From Ferruginibacter sp. (lineage in GTDB: Bacteria > Bacteroidota > Bacteroidia > Chitinophagales > Chitinophagaceae): a stretch of 64,000 bases of DNA. Below the pieces are notes generated by a model. That model saw nothing but the letters and a program-made list of their open reading frames with translations. It was not told where the DNA came from and ran no database searches. Position numbers and translations under genes: made by a program. Positions 25,708 through 33,835 of this stretch are shown one piece after another. Numbering within the stretch: the first letter of the stretch is position 1; every line of letters begins with the position of its first letter. The stretch is taken from NCBI GenBank assembly GCA_013141115.1, contig JABFRP010000002.1, positions 2,406,647 through 2,470,646 of the forward strand. Direction: 5' to 3'.

Positions 25708-27153
25708 ATGGCAACTTACAAAACACCCGGTGTGTATATAGAAGAGATCGCACTTTTTCCTCCATCGGTGGCACAGGTAGAAACGGCTATACCTGCTTTT
25801 ATCGGGTATACAGAAAAAGCAGTGGATAATGATGGCAGTACGCTCACCAACAAACCTACACGTATTACCTCAATGCTGGAGTACGAAACGTATTTTGGAA
25901 AGTCGCAGGCAGAAACCGATTTGGAAATTACCTATGCCGAAGAGCAAGATGCAGCAAATAATACCATTAAACAAAATTTTACGGTGGCCTTTAATGGCGC
26001 AGCATCCAGGCATATTATGTATTATGCGCTGCAGGCTTATTTTGCAAACGGTGGTGGTCCTTGTTACATTATATCTATTGGTGCTTATAAAGCTGCCGTA
26101 GGCGATGCACTGGTAAAAACAGATTTTGATGCCGGCCTTGCTGCCTTGGCAAAAGAAGATGAACCTACACTTATTGTTTTTCCCGAAGGACAAAAAATGG
26201 TAGAAGCAGAATATTACTCTTTACAAAATGATGCGCTAAACCAATGCGGTCTTTTAAAAGACAGGTTTTGCATATTAGATGTACACCATACAGGCGAGGG
26301 GTTAGTAACCAGTGGTAATATTAATGCAGCTATAACTGCCTTCAGGGGTGGTATAACTTCTGCATCTATAAAATATGGTGCAGCCTATTTTCCCAACGTA
26401 AAAACAATTTTAAAATACAGTTATACCGCGGCACAAATAAATGTAGTGCATAATGTTACCGGAGGCACAGCACCTGGCGCCGGCCCTCTTAACGGGCAAA
26501 TGCTTTCTGCAGTAGCTGGTATAAATTCATCGGCATATAATAAATTAAAACAGGCGATAGACCAATACCCGATCGTTTTGCCACCATCATCATTAATTGC
26601 TGGTGTTTATGCGGCAGTAGACAGTAGCAGGGGAGTTTGGAAAGCGCCTGCAAACGTGGGTTTAAATGTGGTAACAAATGTTACCTGCAAAATAACCGAT
26701 GATATCCAAAACGGATTAAACGTAGATACCACTTCTGGTAAATCAGTAAATGCTATCCGTCCTTTTACTGGCAAAGGAACATTGGTATGGGGTGCCAGAA
26801 CATTAACTGGCAACGATAACGAATGGCGTTATGTTTCTGTACGCCGCTTTTTTAATATGGTGGAAGAGTCAGTAAAAAAAGCAACCTACCAATTTGTGTT
26901 TGAACCCAACGATGCCAACACCTGGGTAAAAGTAAGAGCGATGATAGAAAATTATTTAACAGTGTTATGGCGCCAGGGTGCATTGGCAGGTGCAAAACCC
27001 GAGCATGCTTTTTATGTAAAAGTGGGACTTAATATAACCATGACGGCACAAGATATTCTGGAAGGATACATGAACGTAGAAATTGGAATGGCTGCGGTGC
27101 GGCCGGCAGAATTTATTGTGTTGAAATTTTCTCACAAAATGCAGGAATCATAA
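25708..27153 (+). CDS. eCIS contractile sheath protein
   Basis: The 481-residue sheath subunit (Afp2-4 / phage tail sheath family) whose contraction drives the inner tube outward. It opens with YKTPGVYIEEIALFPPSVAQVETAIPAFIGYTEKA, the classic sheath N-terminus that makes inter-subunit strands. The conserved C-terminal domain includes VSVRRFFNMVEESVKKATYQFVFEPND, VKVRAMIENYLTVLWRQGALAG and the closing PAEFIVLKFSHKM. Residues ~80-100 and ~230-300 are family-variable surface insertions. Only one sheath gene is present, whereas Afp and PVC have three. It is followed by a hairpin terminator-like element. Confidence 0.95.
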   Translation: MATYKTPGVYIEEIALFPPSVAQVETAIPAFIGYTEKAVDNDGSTLTNKPTRITSMLEYETYFGKSQAETDLEITYAEEQDAANNTIKQNFTVAFNGAASRHIMYYALQAYFANGGGPCYIISIGAYKAAVGDALVKTDFDAGLAALAKEDEPTLIVFPEGQKMVEAEYYSLQNDALNQCGLLKDRFCILDVHHTGEGLVTSGNINAAITAFRGGITSASIKYGAAYFPNVKTILKYSYTAAQINVVHNVTGGTAPGAGPLNGQMLSAVAGINSSAYNKLKQAIDQYPIVLPPSSLIAGVYAAVDSSRGVWKAPANVGLNVVTNVTCKITDDIQNGLNVDTTSGKSVNAIRPFTGKGTLVWGARTLTGNDNEWRYVSVRRFFNMVEESVKKATYQFVFEPNDANTWVKVRAMIENYLTVLWRQGALAGAKPEHAFYVKVGLNITMTAQDILEGYMNVEIGMAAVRPAEFIVLKFSHKMQES

Positions 27154-27172
27154 AACTACGTTGTAGTTTTTT
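27152..27172 (+). terminator. Hairpin with T run immediately after the sheath gene
   Basis: AAACTAC (27153-27159) and GTAGTTT (27163-27169) form a seven-base stem with loop GTT, followed by more T, starting on the sheath stop codon. It resembles a weak intrinsic terminator inside the operon. It could reduce transcription of everything downstream relative to sheath. Confidence 0.55.
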
Positions 27173-27193
27173 GGGTAGCAAGCTTTATTAATC

Positions 27194-27228
27194 CTGTTGA
27201 ACTTCATTGGCGTCGCACTCTTCAACAG
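27194..27228. repeat. Inverted repeat between sheath and tube genes
   Basis: CTGTTGAA (27194-27201) and TTCAACAG (27221-27228) are perfect 8-base complements separated by 19 bases. They lie in the 170-base sheath-tube spacer, the longest gap among the early structural genes. Confidence 0.6.
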
Positions 27229-27323
27229 TAGTTCTTTGTTCAACTTTAATTATGTTATAAAAAAAATTGCTATTCCTGATACTATCATCTAACATCTATC
27301 ATCAAAAAAAATAAAATAATATT

Positions 27324-27758
27324 ATGGCAAACTATCCCTTACCAAAATTTCACTTCCGTGTGGAGTGGGGTGGCGCAAAAATCGGGTTTTCAGAAGTAAG
27401 CGGGCTTTCGGTAGAAACTGAAATGGCAGAATACCGTGATGGCAGCAGCCCCGAATTTCATAAAATAAAAATGCCCGGCATGCAAAAGTTTGGCAACATC
27501 ACCTTAAAGCGGGGCACTTTCCAGGGCGATAATGATTTTTATAAATGGTGGAATACGGTGGCCCTTAATACCATTGAAAGGCGTGATGTAACCATCAGTC
27601 TGCTCAACGAAAATCATGAGCCGGTGGTAGTTTGGAAAATAAAAAATGCCTGGCCATCAAAAGTACAATCCACCGATCTGAAAAGCGATGATAATGGGGT
27701 GGCCATCGAAACTATTGAACTGGTACATGAAGGACTGGTAATACAAAATGGCGATTAA
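27324..27758 (+). CDS. eCIS inner tube protein 1 (gp19-like)
   Basis: A 144-residue tube subunit of the T4 gp19/Hcp-like fold (Afp1/Afp5 family) that stacks in hexamers inside the sheath and carries cargo. Diagnostic sequence: YPLPKFHFRVEWGGAKIGFSEVSGLSVETEMAEYRDG, MPGMQKFGNITLKRGTF and VVWKIKNAWPSKVQSTDLKSDDNGVAIETIELVHEGL. The length is normal. The second tube gene starts 3 bases after its stop. Which one builds the main tube and which contacts the baseplate is uncertain. The first is more like the repeating tube type. Confidence 0.93.
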   Translation: MANYPLPKFHFRVEWGGAKIGFSEVSGLSVETEMAEYRDGSSPEFHKIKMPGMQKFGNITLKRGTFQGDNDFYKWWNTVALNTIERRDVTISLLNENHEPVVVWKIKNAWPSKVQSTDLKSDDNGVAIETIELVHEGLVIQNGD

Positions 27759-27760
27759 TA

Positions 27761-28201
27761 ATGGCAAACAATTATCCACCACTGGGTTTTTTCTTCAGGG
27801 TAGAGTTTCAACTGGGCGGAGTGGGCAGTGCCGATGCCATGTTTCAGGAAGTAAATGGCTTTAATGCAGAGTTACTTACCGAAGATGTAAGGCAGGGCGG
27901 CGAAAATCGTTTTTCGCAAGCGCTGCCCACCAGGGCAAAGTATAGCGACCTGGTGTTGAAACGTGGCCTGATAGTAAACTCCGCCATTGTAAAATGGTGT
28001 AAAGATGCCATTGAAAACCTGGACATTAAACCAATTACCGTAGTAGTAACCTTACTCAACGAAAAAAATACACCGCTGCAAACGTATAATATCGTTAACG
28101 CATGGCCCAAAAAATGGTCGGTGAGTGATTTTAATGCACAGGAAAGTAAAATAGTGGTGGAAACAATGGAACTAAGTTATCAATATTTTAAAGTGGCTTA
28201 A
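27761..28201 (+). CDS. eCIS inner tube protein 2 (baseplate-proximal type)
   Basis: A 146-residue paralogue of the previous tube protein with the same layout: GFFFRVEFQLGGVGSADAMFQEVNGFNAEL, SDLVLKRGLIVNSAIVKWCKDAI and NIVNAWPKKWSVSDFNAQESKIVVETMELSYQYF. Clusters of this kind usually have an extra tube-like protein (Afp5) that starts the tube on the spike complex. This divergent copy, placed next to the baseplate genes, fits that role by position. Confident as a tube-family protein, less so on role. Confidence 0.9.
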   Translation: MANNYPPLGFFFRVEFQLGGVGSADAMFQEVNGFNAELLTEDVRQGGENRFSQALPTRAKYSDLVLKRGLIVNSAIVKWCKDAIENLDIKPITVVVTLLNEKNTPLQTYNIVNAWPKKWSVSDFNAQESKIVVETMELSYQYFKVA

Positions 28202-28205
28202 AATT

Positions 28206-28382
28206 ATGCCGGTAGAAATTTTAGAAATAGTAGTTCGTGCCAATGTGCAGGAGCAGGCTGTAACACAAAGCGCCGCAGCAACCGGCAACTCCGGGGAAGA
28301 CGATAATTTTCAAAAGCAACAACTGGTTGAAGAAGCGGTGCAGCAAATGCTGGAAGTGTTGCGCCGTAGGGAAGAACGCTAA
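28206..28382 (+). CDS. DUF5908 family small eCIS protein
   Basis: A 58-codon gene fitting exactly between the second tube gene and the LysM gene (4-base and 11-base gaps). The product starts MPVEILEIVVRANVQEQ and ends with a charged amphipathic helix (QQLVEEAVQQMLEVLRRREER). The MPVEI...V opening is the mark of DUF5908, a family of tiny proteins found in contractile injection clusters at the position of Afp6. Role unknown. It was below the size used by ordinary ORF callers. Confidence 0.8.
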   Translation: MPVEILEIVVRANVQEQAVTQSAAATGNSGEDDNFQKQQLVEEAVQQMLEVLRRREER

Positions 28383-28393
28383 AATATAATGTT

Positions 28394-29071
28394 ATGAGTG
28401 GTTTTTTAGATAAAATAAAGATCATCGGTTTTAAAGAAGCCACAGAGTCTTCTTTGGGTGTGCCATTCAGTATATACATTGGCATGTTTAATCCTGAAAA
28501 ATACAGTACCACCAAGCAAAGTTTATTCAGCAACGACAGAAGGCCGGGCGCTACCGGTAGTGAGCAACGTTTTAACAGGGAGCAACCCCGTACTTTTAAT
28601 TTTGATTTTTTAGTGGATGGTACCGGCGCATCCGGCGAAAAAAGAGAAGTGCTTGGAGATATTATTTTGTTCAGGGCAACCTGCGGTTTTATTGGCGATA
28701 CACACCGACCTACTTATCTTATTATTCAGTGGGGTACTTTTTTAGCAAGATGCGTATTAACATCTTTAACGATTGATTATACTTTATTCCGCCCCGATGG
28801 TACACCGTTAAGAGCAACATTAAAAGCAAGTTTTACAGAATACACCACACCAGTGCTGGAGCAATTGCAAAATTTTCTCAGCTCGCCGGATGTAACACAT
28901 GTAAGAACAATTACTGCAACCGACAGGTTGGATCTGATGAGTTACAATATTTATAAAGACTCTAAATATTATATGGAGCTGGCAAGGGTAAACAATCTTA
29001 ACAATTTTCGTAAACTTAAATTGGCCGATAAAATTGTTCTTCCTCCAATTGAAAAAAATAAAAAAAGTTGA
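28394..29071 (+). CDS. LysM-containing inner baseplate protein (Afp7-like)
   Basis: A 225-residue protein with a beta-rich CIS tube/baseplate domain at residues ~20-165 (FSIYIGMFNPEKYS, NFDFLVDGTGASG, PTYLIIQWGTFLARCVLTSLTIDYTLFRPDGTPLRATLKASFTEY). A C-terminal LysM module follows at ~170-220 (VRTITATDRLDLMSYNIYKDSKYYMELARVNNL ending KIVLPP). This matches Afp7/Pvc7 and T4 gp53, which join tube to spike hub. The LysM is structural in these systems rather than wall binding. It is followed by a 369-base gap, the largest inside the structural region. Confidence 0.88.
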   Translation: MSGFLDKIKIIGFKEATESSLGVPFSIYIGMFNPEKYSTTKQSLFSNDRRPGATGSEQRFNREQPRTFNFDFLVDGTGASGEKREVLGDIILFRATCGFIGDTHRPTYLIIQWGTFLARCVLTSLTIDYTLFRPDGTPLRATLKASFTEYTTPVLEQLQNFLSSPDVTHVRTITATDRLDLMSYNIYKDSKYYMELARVNNLNNFRKLKLADKIVLPPIEKNKKS

Positions 29072-29440
29072 TGAATTAAGGTTTATAAAAGTATAGGTAA
29101 TTATTTAAAACCTGGTGGTCTTTGTTATATTAAACTTGACGAATTATTGTTGTTGAATGATGTGCTAAAATAACACTTCTTCGATTAAAATATTCCAAGT
29201 ATAAACCAAACCAATCAATTATTAAATATGACTACGGTTTACAATTTATTAAAAACAATTTTACTCCAAAAAAACAGTTAAAACACGCTATCAAAAAGCT
29301 GTTTAACTTATAATAAGATAAAATTTAAATTTCTGCATAGTCGACCTTTTAAAACAGGAACAATCTGAAAATCCTAAAAAGAGTAAGACAGGTATTCCGA
29401 AAACTGAATAGAGTAGGAAAAAACAAAATAAATATTTAAT
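29072..29440. other. AT-rich gap inside the eCIS cluster
   Basis: 369 bases with no supported gene, more AT-rich than the flanking structural genes. A weak promoter-like pair, TTTG at 29121-29124 and TATTGTTG at 29145-29152 (spacing 20), is present about 290 bases before the next gene. The longest start-to-stop frame seen is 16 codons. Together with the 194-base gap at 31091-31284 it frames a gene that looks inserted. Confidence 0.5.
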
Positions 29441-31090
29441 ATGAAAGAGATAGAAGAAAAATTCGGAAACATGTATTTATTAAGTCGTGACGAAAGGATC
29501 ACACTTATAAATCAATTAACGAAGCTAAAACCAGATTTTCTAAAGCCTTATCTTCCTAAATGGTGGTGGTGGAAACGATGTACAGTAAAAGTATTGATTG
29601 TAACGGATGGGGGTTTAAATTTTGGAATTGGAGGCTTTGATTTATCAGAATTCTTAACTTCCTTTAACCAACTCCAGGCAACCACCTGGAATAATTATCA
29701 AATTACGCTTGGTCATCGGAGTACAATTACACCAAATACAAATCCATTAGTAGTTAATCAAATCAGTAATTTTAATTTTCAAACAAGTGTTACGCTAAAC
29801 GATTTTGACCAGGTGTGGTTATTTGGAATTAGCACCGGCACAGGATTACCGGCAGCAGAATTAACCGTAGTTGAAAGCTATATGAATGGTGGTGGCGGTT
29901 TATTTGCAACCGGCGACCACGGATATCTTGGCTCAAGCCTGTGTGGCAATATCAGCAGGGTTAAAGATATGAGGTATTGGAGCGACAATCCAGTTGGTTC
30001 TACTAATGATGTTAATGAAGTTAGTATGGGTGGTAAAAGAAGAAATGACACCAACAGGCCAAAAGCAGGTGATGCAACTTCACTTTATTTCGATAACCAG
30101 TCTGACAACATTCCTCAAAATATTGCAGTTAGAACATTTGGTGCCGGAATGCCACACCCATTGTTATCTATCAGTACAAGCATTAGGCCTTCTGGAATTA
30201 TAGACATAATGCCAGACCATCCACATGAAGGCGAATGCAAACCCTCAACTTCTTTTACAGTTAACAGTGTTACGGTTCCAACACAAATAATAGCCACCTC
30301 TTTTGTTTTAGGTGGCAGTACAACAGGTGGAGGATCTGGCAAGGCATTAACAGAACCCCATTGTTTTCCATCCATTGCTGTTTGGGATGGACGCTTGGCA
30401 AATGCTGGCCGTATTGTGGTGGATGCAACCTGGCATCACTTCGTAAATATCAATTTGAATGGGGTGGGTTCCAATGGTAGCGATATACCTGGTCAGCAAT
30501 CAGGGTTAACAACTGCTGATTTTCAGGTAATACGGCAGTACTATATGAACATTTCACTTTGGATATCAAGAACAAGATCCTGGTGGTGCTGGAGGCGATT
30601 TATATGGATCGAATTGTTGAGAGATTCCCAACTTATCGAAGCCAGCCTGAATAACCCAATTGAAAAGATTGAAAATATTTCATTACCGGATTTAAACAGC
30701 ATTGGCTCTTTAGCAGAAGAAATATTATCTGCAAAATTTAGTCCGTCTTTTGCCCGTGAGTTTTTAATTGAAGCATTAGCATCTGTTAATCCCCAAATTT
30801 CGTCATTGCTAAATATTTGGAAACCTGATAATAAAGAGAAAACTAAAAACCAAGAGGCGGGCTACTATCAGCCTTGGTTAAATCTTGATTTGATACTTTA
30901 TACATCTATTGGTGCCGGTTTTATAGCATTGAGAGACGACAAAAATATTTCGGGAGATAAATTAAATGAAAAAGATTTAGATAGAGTAACTGAAATATTT
31001 AACAAAGGAATGATGTTTGGATATAATAAATCGATAGAAAACTTCAGTGCAAATCTTAAAGTTTTCGCTGCAGAATCCAAAATTAAATAG
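29441..31090 (+). CDS. Unknown protein with ThuA/amidotransferase-like region, inserted in the eCIS cluster
   Basis: A 549-residue protein with no signal peptide. Residues ~48-165 resemble a class I glutamine-amidotransferase/ThuA-like fold: a strand VKVLIVTDGG, then FDQVWLFGIS, then VVESYMNGGGGLFATGDHG. Later conserved-looking motifs are MPHPLLSIS, IDIMPDHPHEGEC (~253-266) and VVDATWHHFVNIN (~327-339), with many His, Asp and Glu that could bind metal or act in catalysis. Two Trp-rich basic patches flank the domain (KWWWWKRC, ~40-47; RSWWCWRRF, ~381-389). A helical tail (~400-549) follows. It is not a known particle part and may be cargo or an accessory enzyme. Gaps on both sides suggest separate acquisition. 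Confidence 0.5.
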   Translation: MKEIEEKFGNMYLLSRDERITLINQLTKLKPDFLKPYLPKWWWWKRCTVKVLIVTDGGLNFGIGGFDLSEFLTSFNQLQATTWNNYQITLGHRSTITPNTNPLVVNQISNFNFQTSVTLNDFDQVWLFGISTGTGLPAAELTVVESYMNGGGGLFATGDHGYLGSSLCGNISRVKDMRYWSDNPVGSTNDVNEVSMGGKRRNDTNRPKAGDATSLYFDNQSDNIPQNIAVRTFGAGMPHPLLSISTSIRPSGIIDIMPDHPHEGECKPSTSFTVNSVTVPTQIIATSFVLGGSTTGGGSGKALTEPHCFPSIAVWDGRLANAGRIVVDATWHHFVNINLNGVGSNGSDIPGQQSGLTTADFQVIRQYYMNISLWISRTRSWWCWRRFIWIELLRDSQLIEASLNNPIEKIENISLPDLNSIGSLAEEILSAKFSPSFAREFLIEALASVNPQISSLLNIWKPDNKEKTKNQEAGYYQPWLNLDLILYTSIGAGFIALRDDKNISGDKLNEKDLDRVTEIFNKGMMFGYNKSIENFSANLKVFAAESKIK

Positions 31091-31284
31091 TAATGTAAAC
31101 GCATCATACAACATCGCTTTGGCTATAGTGGGGCTTTACAGAAGTAATTGAATATTGGAATTCAAATGAATTTTTGTAAAAAATTTGAGCAGGCATTTTT
31201 CAAATGCTCCACCATTGCCAAGCATAACTAAAATGGATTAGTAAATAAAAACGATTGCGTAAAAATAAGTCAAGAAAATAAAAA

Positions 31285-33048
31285 ATGCCTAACCTCCGTC
31301 TTTTACCTAATCAACAAAATACCGATCTGGTAACATTTACCATTCTGGTAAATGGTTTGCCTGTGGGTAAAGAGATTGGCATAGTGTCTATTGCGGTACA
31401 TAAAGAAGTAAACAAAATTCCCTGGGCAAAATTAATGATACAGGATGGCGATGTGGCCACAGAAGATTTTGCAGTAAGCAACCAGGATACTTTTAAACCG
31501 GGTAATGAAATTGAAATACAAACTGGCTATCATTCAGACGAAACAACAATTTTTAAAGGCATTATTATAAAGCATGGAATAAAAATTTTGCGTGACAGGC
31601 ATTCTGTATTGGATATAGAATGTAAAGATGTGGTTATTAAAACAACGGCAGGTAAAAAAAATAAATACTTCTACGATAGTAAAGACACTGAAGTAATTGA
31701 AGAAATTTTAAACAGCTATTCCATACAAAGCGATGCTACTGCGGATGCCGCTGATGCCAAACATAAAGAAGTGGTGCAGTACTATGCTACCGATTGGGAT
31801 TTTATGGTTTGCCGTGCAGAGGTAAGCGGCAAATTAGTAATACCTGATGATGGAACAGTAAAAATAAAAAAACCAGATTTTACACAACAGCCTGTTGCAT
31901 TATTACAATATGGTGGAAACATTTTAGAGCTGGAAGCCATGATGGATTCCACCAGCCAATATGGAGCGGTAACTGCAGCGGGCTGGAATTATGCCAACCA
32001 GGAAATATCGGAGCAGGATGCAGTGGAACCCGTGCTGCAGGAAGAAGGTAATATCAGCAGCAGCGATCTTTCTGATGTGTTGGGTTTGGATACCTATAAA
32101 TTATTTCATTCCGGTAATGTAAACGACCAGGAGTTGCGTGGATGGGCCAGTACACAACTTTTAAAAAGTAAATTATCCAAAATAAAAGGCCGTGTAAAAT
32201 TTTTAGGTTTTGCAGATGTTAAGCCCGGTATGCTGGTAGAGTTACAAGGCGTGGGGGATAGATTTAATGGTATTGCATTTGTTGCTGCCGTACGCCATAG
32301 CATTAGCGATGGCAACTGGTACACCGATATTAATGTAGGGCTTACTACAAAATGGTTTGCACAGGAAGATGATGTATCAGCCTTACCGGCTTCAGGTTTA
32401 ATTCCTGCAATATCCGGTTTGCAAATTGGTATTGTTACACAATTAGAAAATGATCCGGATGGCGAACACCGCATACAGGTACGTGTGCCTGTGATAGATG
32501 CCGCAGCGGACGGTATTTGGGCAAGAGTGGCTTGTGTGGATGCCGGTAACGAACGCTGTTCCTTTTTTCGCCCCGAAGTAAGCGACGAAGTGATTGTAGG
32601 ATTTATAAATGATGACCCAAGGGATGCCGTGGTATTAGGAATGTTTAACAGCAGCGCATTACCGGTACCTACAGATGTCTTTCCTGAAAAAGACGATAAC
32701 CATATTAAAGGTTTTGTAACCCGTAGCAAACTCAAATTCACTTTTGATGATGATAAAAAGATCATCACGCTGGAAACACCGGCAGCCAATAAAATAGTAA
32801 TTAATGATGATGAAGGAAGCATACTGTTGCAGGATCAGAATAGTAATAAAATTACCATGAACAGTGATGGTATAACAGTAGAAAGTGCAAAAGACTTAAT
32901 ATTAAAAGCAGCAAATAATGTAAGTATTAAAGGAGTGAAAATTGAAGCAGAAGCCAGCAGCGAATTTTCGGCAAAGGGAAATACCAAAGCTGCATTAACC
33001 AGCAGCGGGCAAACAGAAATAAAGGGCGGCACTGTAATGATCAACTAA
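31285..33048 (+). CDS. VgrG-like spike protein (Afp8-like)
   Basis: The 587-residue central spike of the baseplate. The N-terminal gp27/phage GPD-like part (~1-360) has LTFTILVNGLPVGKEIGIVSIAVHKEVNKIPWAKLMIQDG and VVQYYATDWDFMVCRAEVSGKLVI. A gp5-type OB-fold follows at ~373-460 (GLQIGIVTQLENDPDGEHRIQVRVPV; DPRDAVVLGMF). A repetitive beta-helix tail at ~480-587 (NKIVINDDEGSILLQDQNSNKITM; SAKDLILKAANNVSIKG) takes the PAAR cap. No lysozyme or C-terminal effector domain is fused. The PAAR gene follows 11 bases later. Confidence 0.92.
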   Translation: MPNLRLLPNQQNTDLVTFTILVNGLPVGKEIGIVSIAVHKEVNKIPWAKLMIQDGDVATEDFAVSNQDTFKPGNEIEIQTGYHSDETTIFKGIIIKHGIKILRDRHSVLDIECKDVVIKTTAGKKNKYFYDSKDTEVIEEILNSYSIQSDATADAADAKHKEVVQYYATDWDFMVCRAEVSGKLVIPDDGTVKIKKPDFTQQPVALLQYGGNILELEAMMDSTSQYGAVTAAGWNYANQEISEQDAVEPVLQEEGNISSSDLSDVLGLDTYKLFHSGNVNDQELRGWASTQLLKSKLSKIKGRVKFLGFADVKPGMLVELQGVGDRFNGIAFVAAVRHSISDGNWYTDINVGLTTKWFAQEDDVSALPASGLIPAISGLQIGIVTQLENDPDGEHRIQVRVPVIDAAADGIWARVACVDAGNERCSFFRPEVSDEVIVGFINDDPRDAVVLGMFNSSALPVPTDVFPEKDDNHIKGFVTRSKLKFTFDDDKKIITLETPAANKIVINDDEGSILLQDQNSNKITMNSDGITVESAKDLILKAANNVSIKGVKIEAEASSEFSAKGNTKAALTSSGQTEIKGGTVMIN

Positions 33049-33059
33049 AAATATATTTT

Positions 33060-33359
33060 ATGCCAGGAGCAGCAAGAGTAGGCGATTTGCATACCTGCCC
33101 GATGTCGACACCGGGAACACCACCGATACCGCATGTGGGTGGCCCGGTTAATCCACCCGGGTGTGTAACTGTTTTAATTGAGGGAAAACCAGCGGCAAGA
33201 ATGGGTGATCTGCTTACCTGTGTTGGTCCGCCGGATAGCATTACCAAAGGCTCTGCCACTGTAAAAATTGGCGGCATGCCTGCTGCAAGAATTGGAGATA
33301 CTACGGCACACGGCGGTTCAATTACACAAGGAAGTTTTAAAGTGATCATCGGAGATTAA
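33060..33359 (+). CDS. PAAR-domain spike-tip protein (Afp10-like)
   Basis: A 99-residue PAAR protein that caps the VgrG spike with a metal-bound pointed tip. It has the paired PAAR signatures GAARVGDLHTC and KPAARMGDLLTC, plus MPAARIGDTTAHGG. Cys and His residues suit zinc binding. It is only the core domain, without N- or C-terminal toxin extensions. It is directly downstream of the spike gene. Confidence 0.95.
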   Translation: MPGAARVGDLHTCPMSTPGTPPIPHVGGPVNPPGCVTVLIEGKPAARMGDLLTCVGPPDSITKGSATVKIGGMPAARIGDTTAHGGSITQGSFKVIIGD

Positions 33360-33412
33360 ATGCAAATGAATTATCAGCCTGAGCTTGTTGAAGGCGAGTT
33401 TAAATTTTTTTT

Positions 33413-33829
33413 ATGGAAGCAAAAAAATCTTTTCTGGGTGTTGGCTGGTCCTTCCCTCCAACATTTTATAAAAACCCCTGCAGGGTAGAGATGGTATCTG
33501 ACGAAGAAGATATTAAGCAGAGCCTGGAAATATTATTATCTACCCGGCATGGCGAAAGAATAATGCAGCCCGAATACGGCTGCAATTTAGATGTGCTGTT
33601 ATTCGAACCTATCAACACATCACTCATCACTTTTGTAAAAGACCTTATTGAAAAAGCCATACTATATCATGAGCCGAGAATTGAACTTAAAAAAATAGAT
33701 ATTAAAACCGACCAGGCACTGCAAGGTTTATTGCTGATAGAACTGGAATACATCATTCGTACTACCAACTCAAGATACAACCTGGTATATCCTTTTTATT
33801 TAAAAGAAGCAGAACAACAGCCAAAATAA
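33413..33829 (+). CDS. gp25-like baseplate wedge protein (Afp9-like)
   Basis: A 138-residue gpW/gp25-family protein that starts sheath assembly at the baseplate. Seen are SFLGVGWSFPPTFYKNP, IKQSLEILLSTRHGERIMQPEYGCNLDVLLFEPIN (the EPR-type core: RHGERIM.PEYGC) and IELEYIIRTTNSRYNLVYPFYL. Length is normal. It lies 6 bases before the large baseplate gene. Confidence 0.93.
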   Translation: MEAKKSFLGVGWSFPPTFYKNPCRVEMVSDEEDIKQSLEILLSTRHGERIMQPEYGCNLDVLLFEPINTSLITFVKDLIEKAILYHEPRIELKKIDIKTDQALQGLLLIELEYIIRTTNSRYNLVYPFYLKEAEQQPK

Positions 33830-33835
33830 TTTACT

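Noticed and set aside
32106..32822. 238-codon minus-strand frame opposite the spike gene
   Set aside because: It lies fully inside the well-supported VgrG-like gene and has no domain-like sequence.
31285..33359. VgrG plus PAAR as a type VI secretion system
   Set aside because: No TssJ, TssL, TssM, TssB/C pair or ClpV is present, and the tape-measure, DUF4255, DUF4157 and Afp15-type ATPase genes identify an eCIS.
33360..33412. CCTGAGCTTGTTGAAGGC word before the gp25 gene as a mobile element
   Set aside because: It is a single short copy that resembles a common scattered word. No second arm or flanking repeat was seen here.
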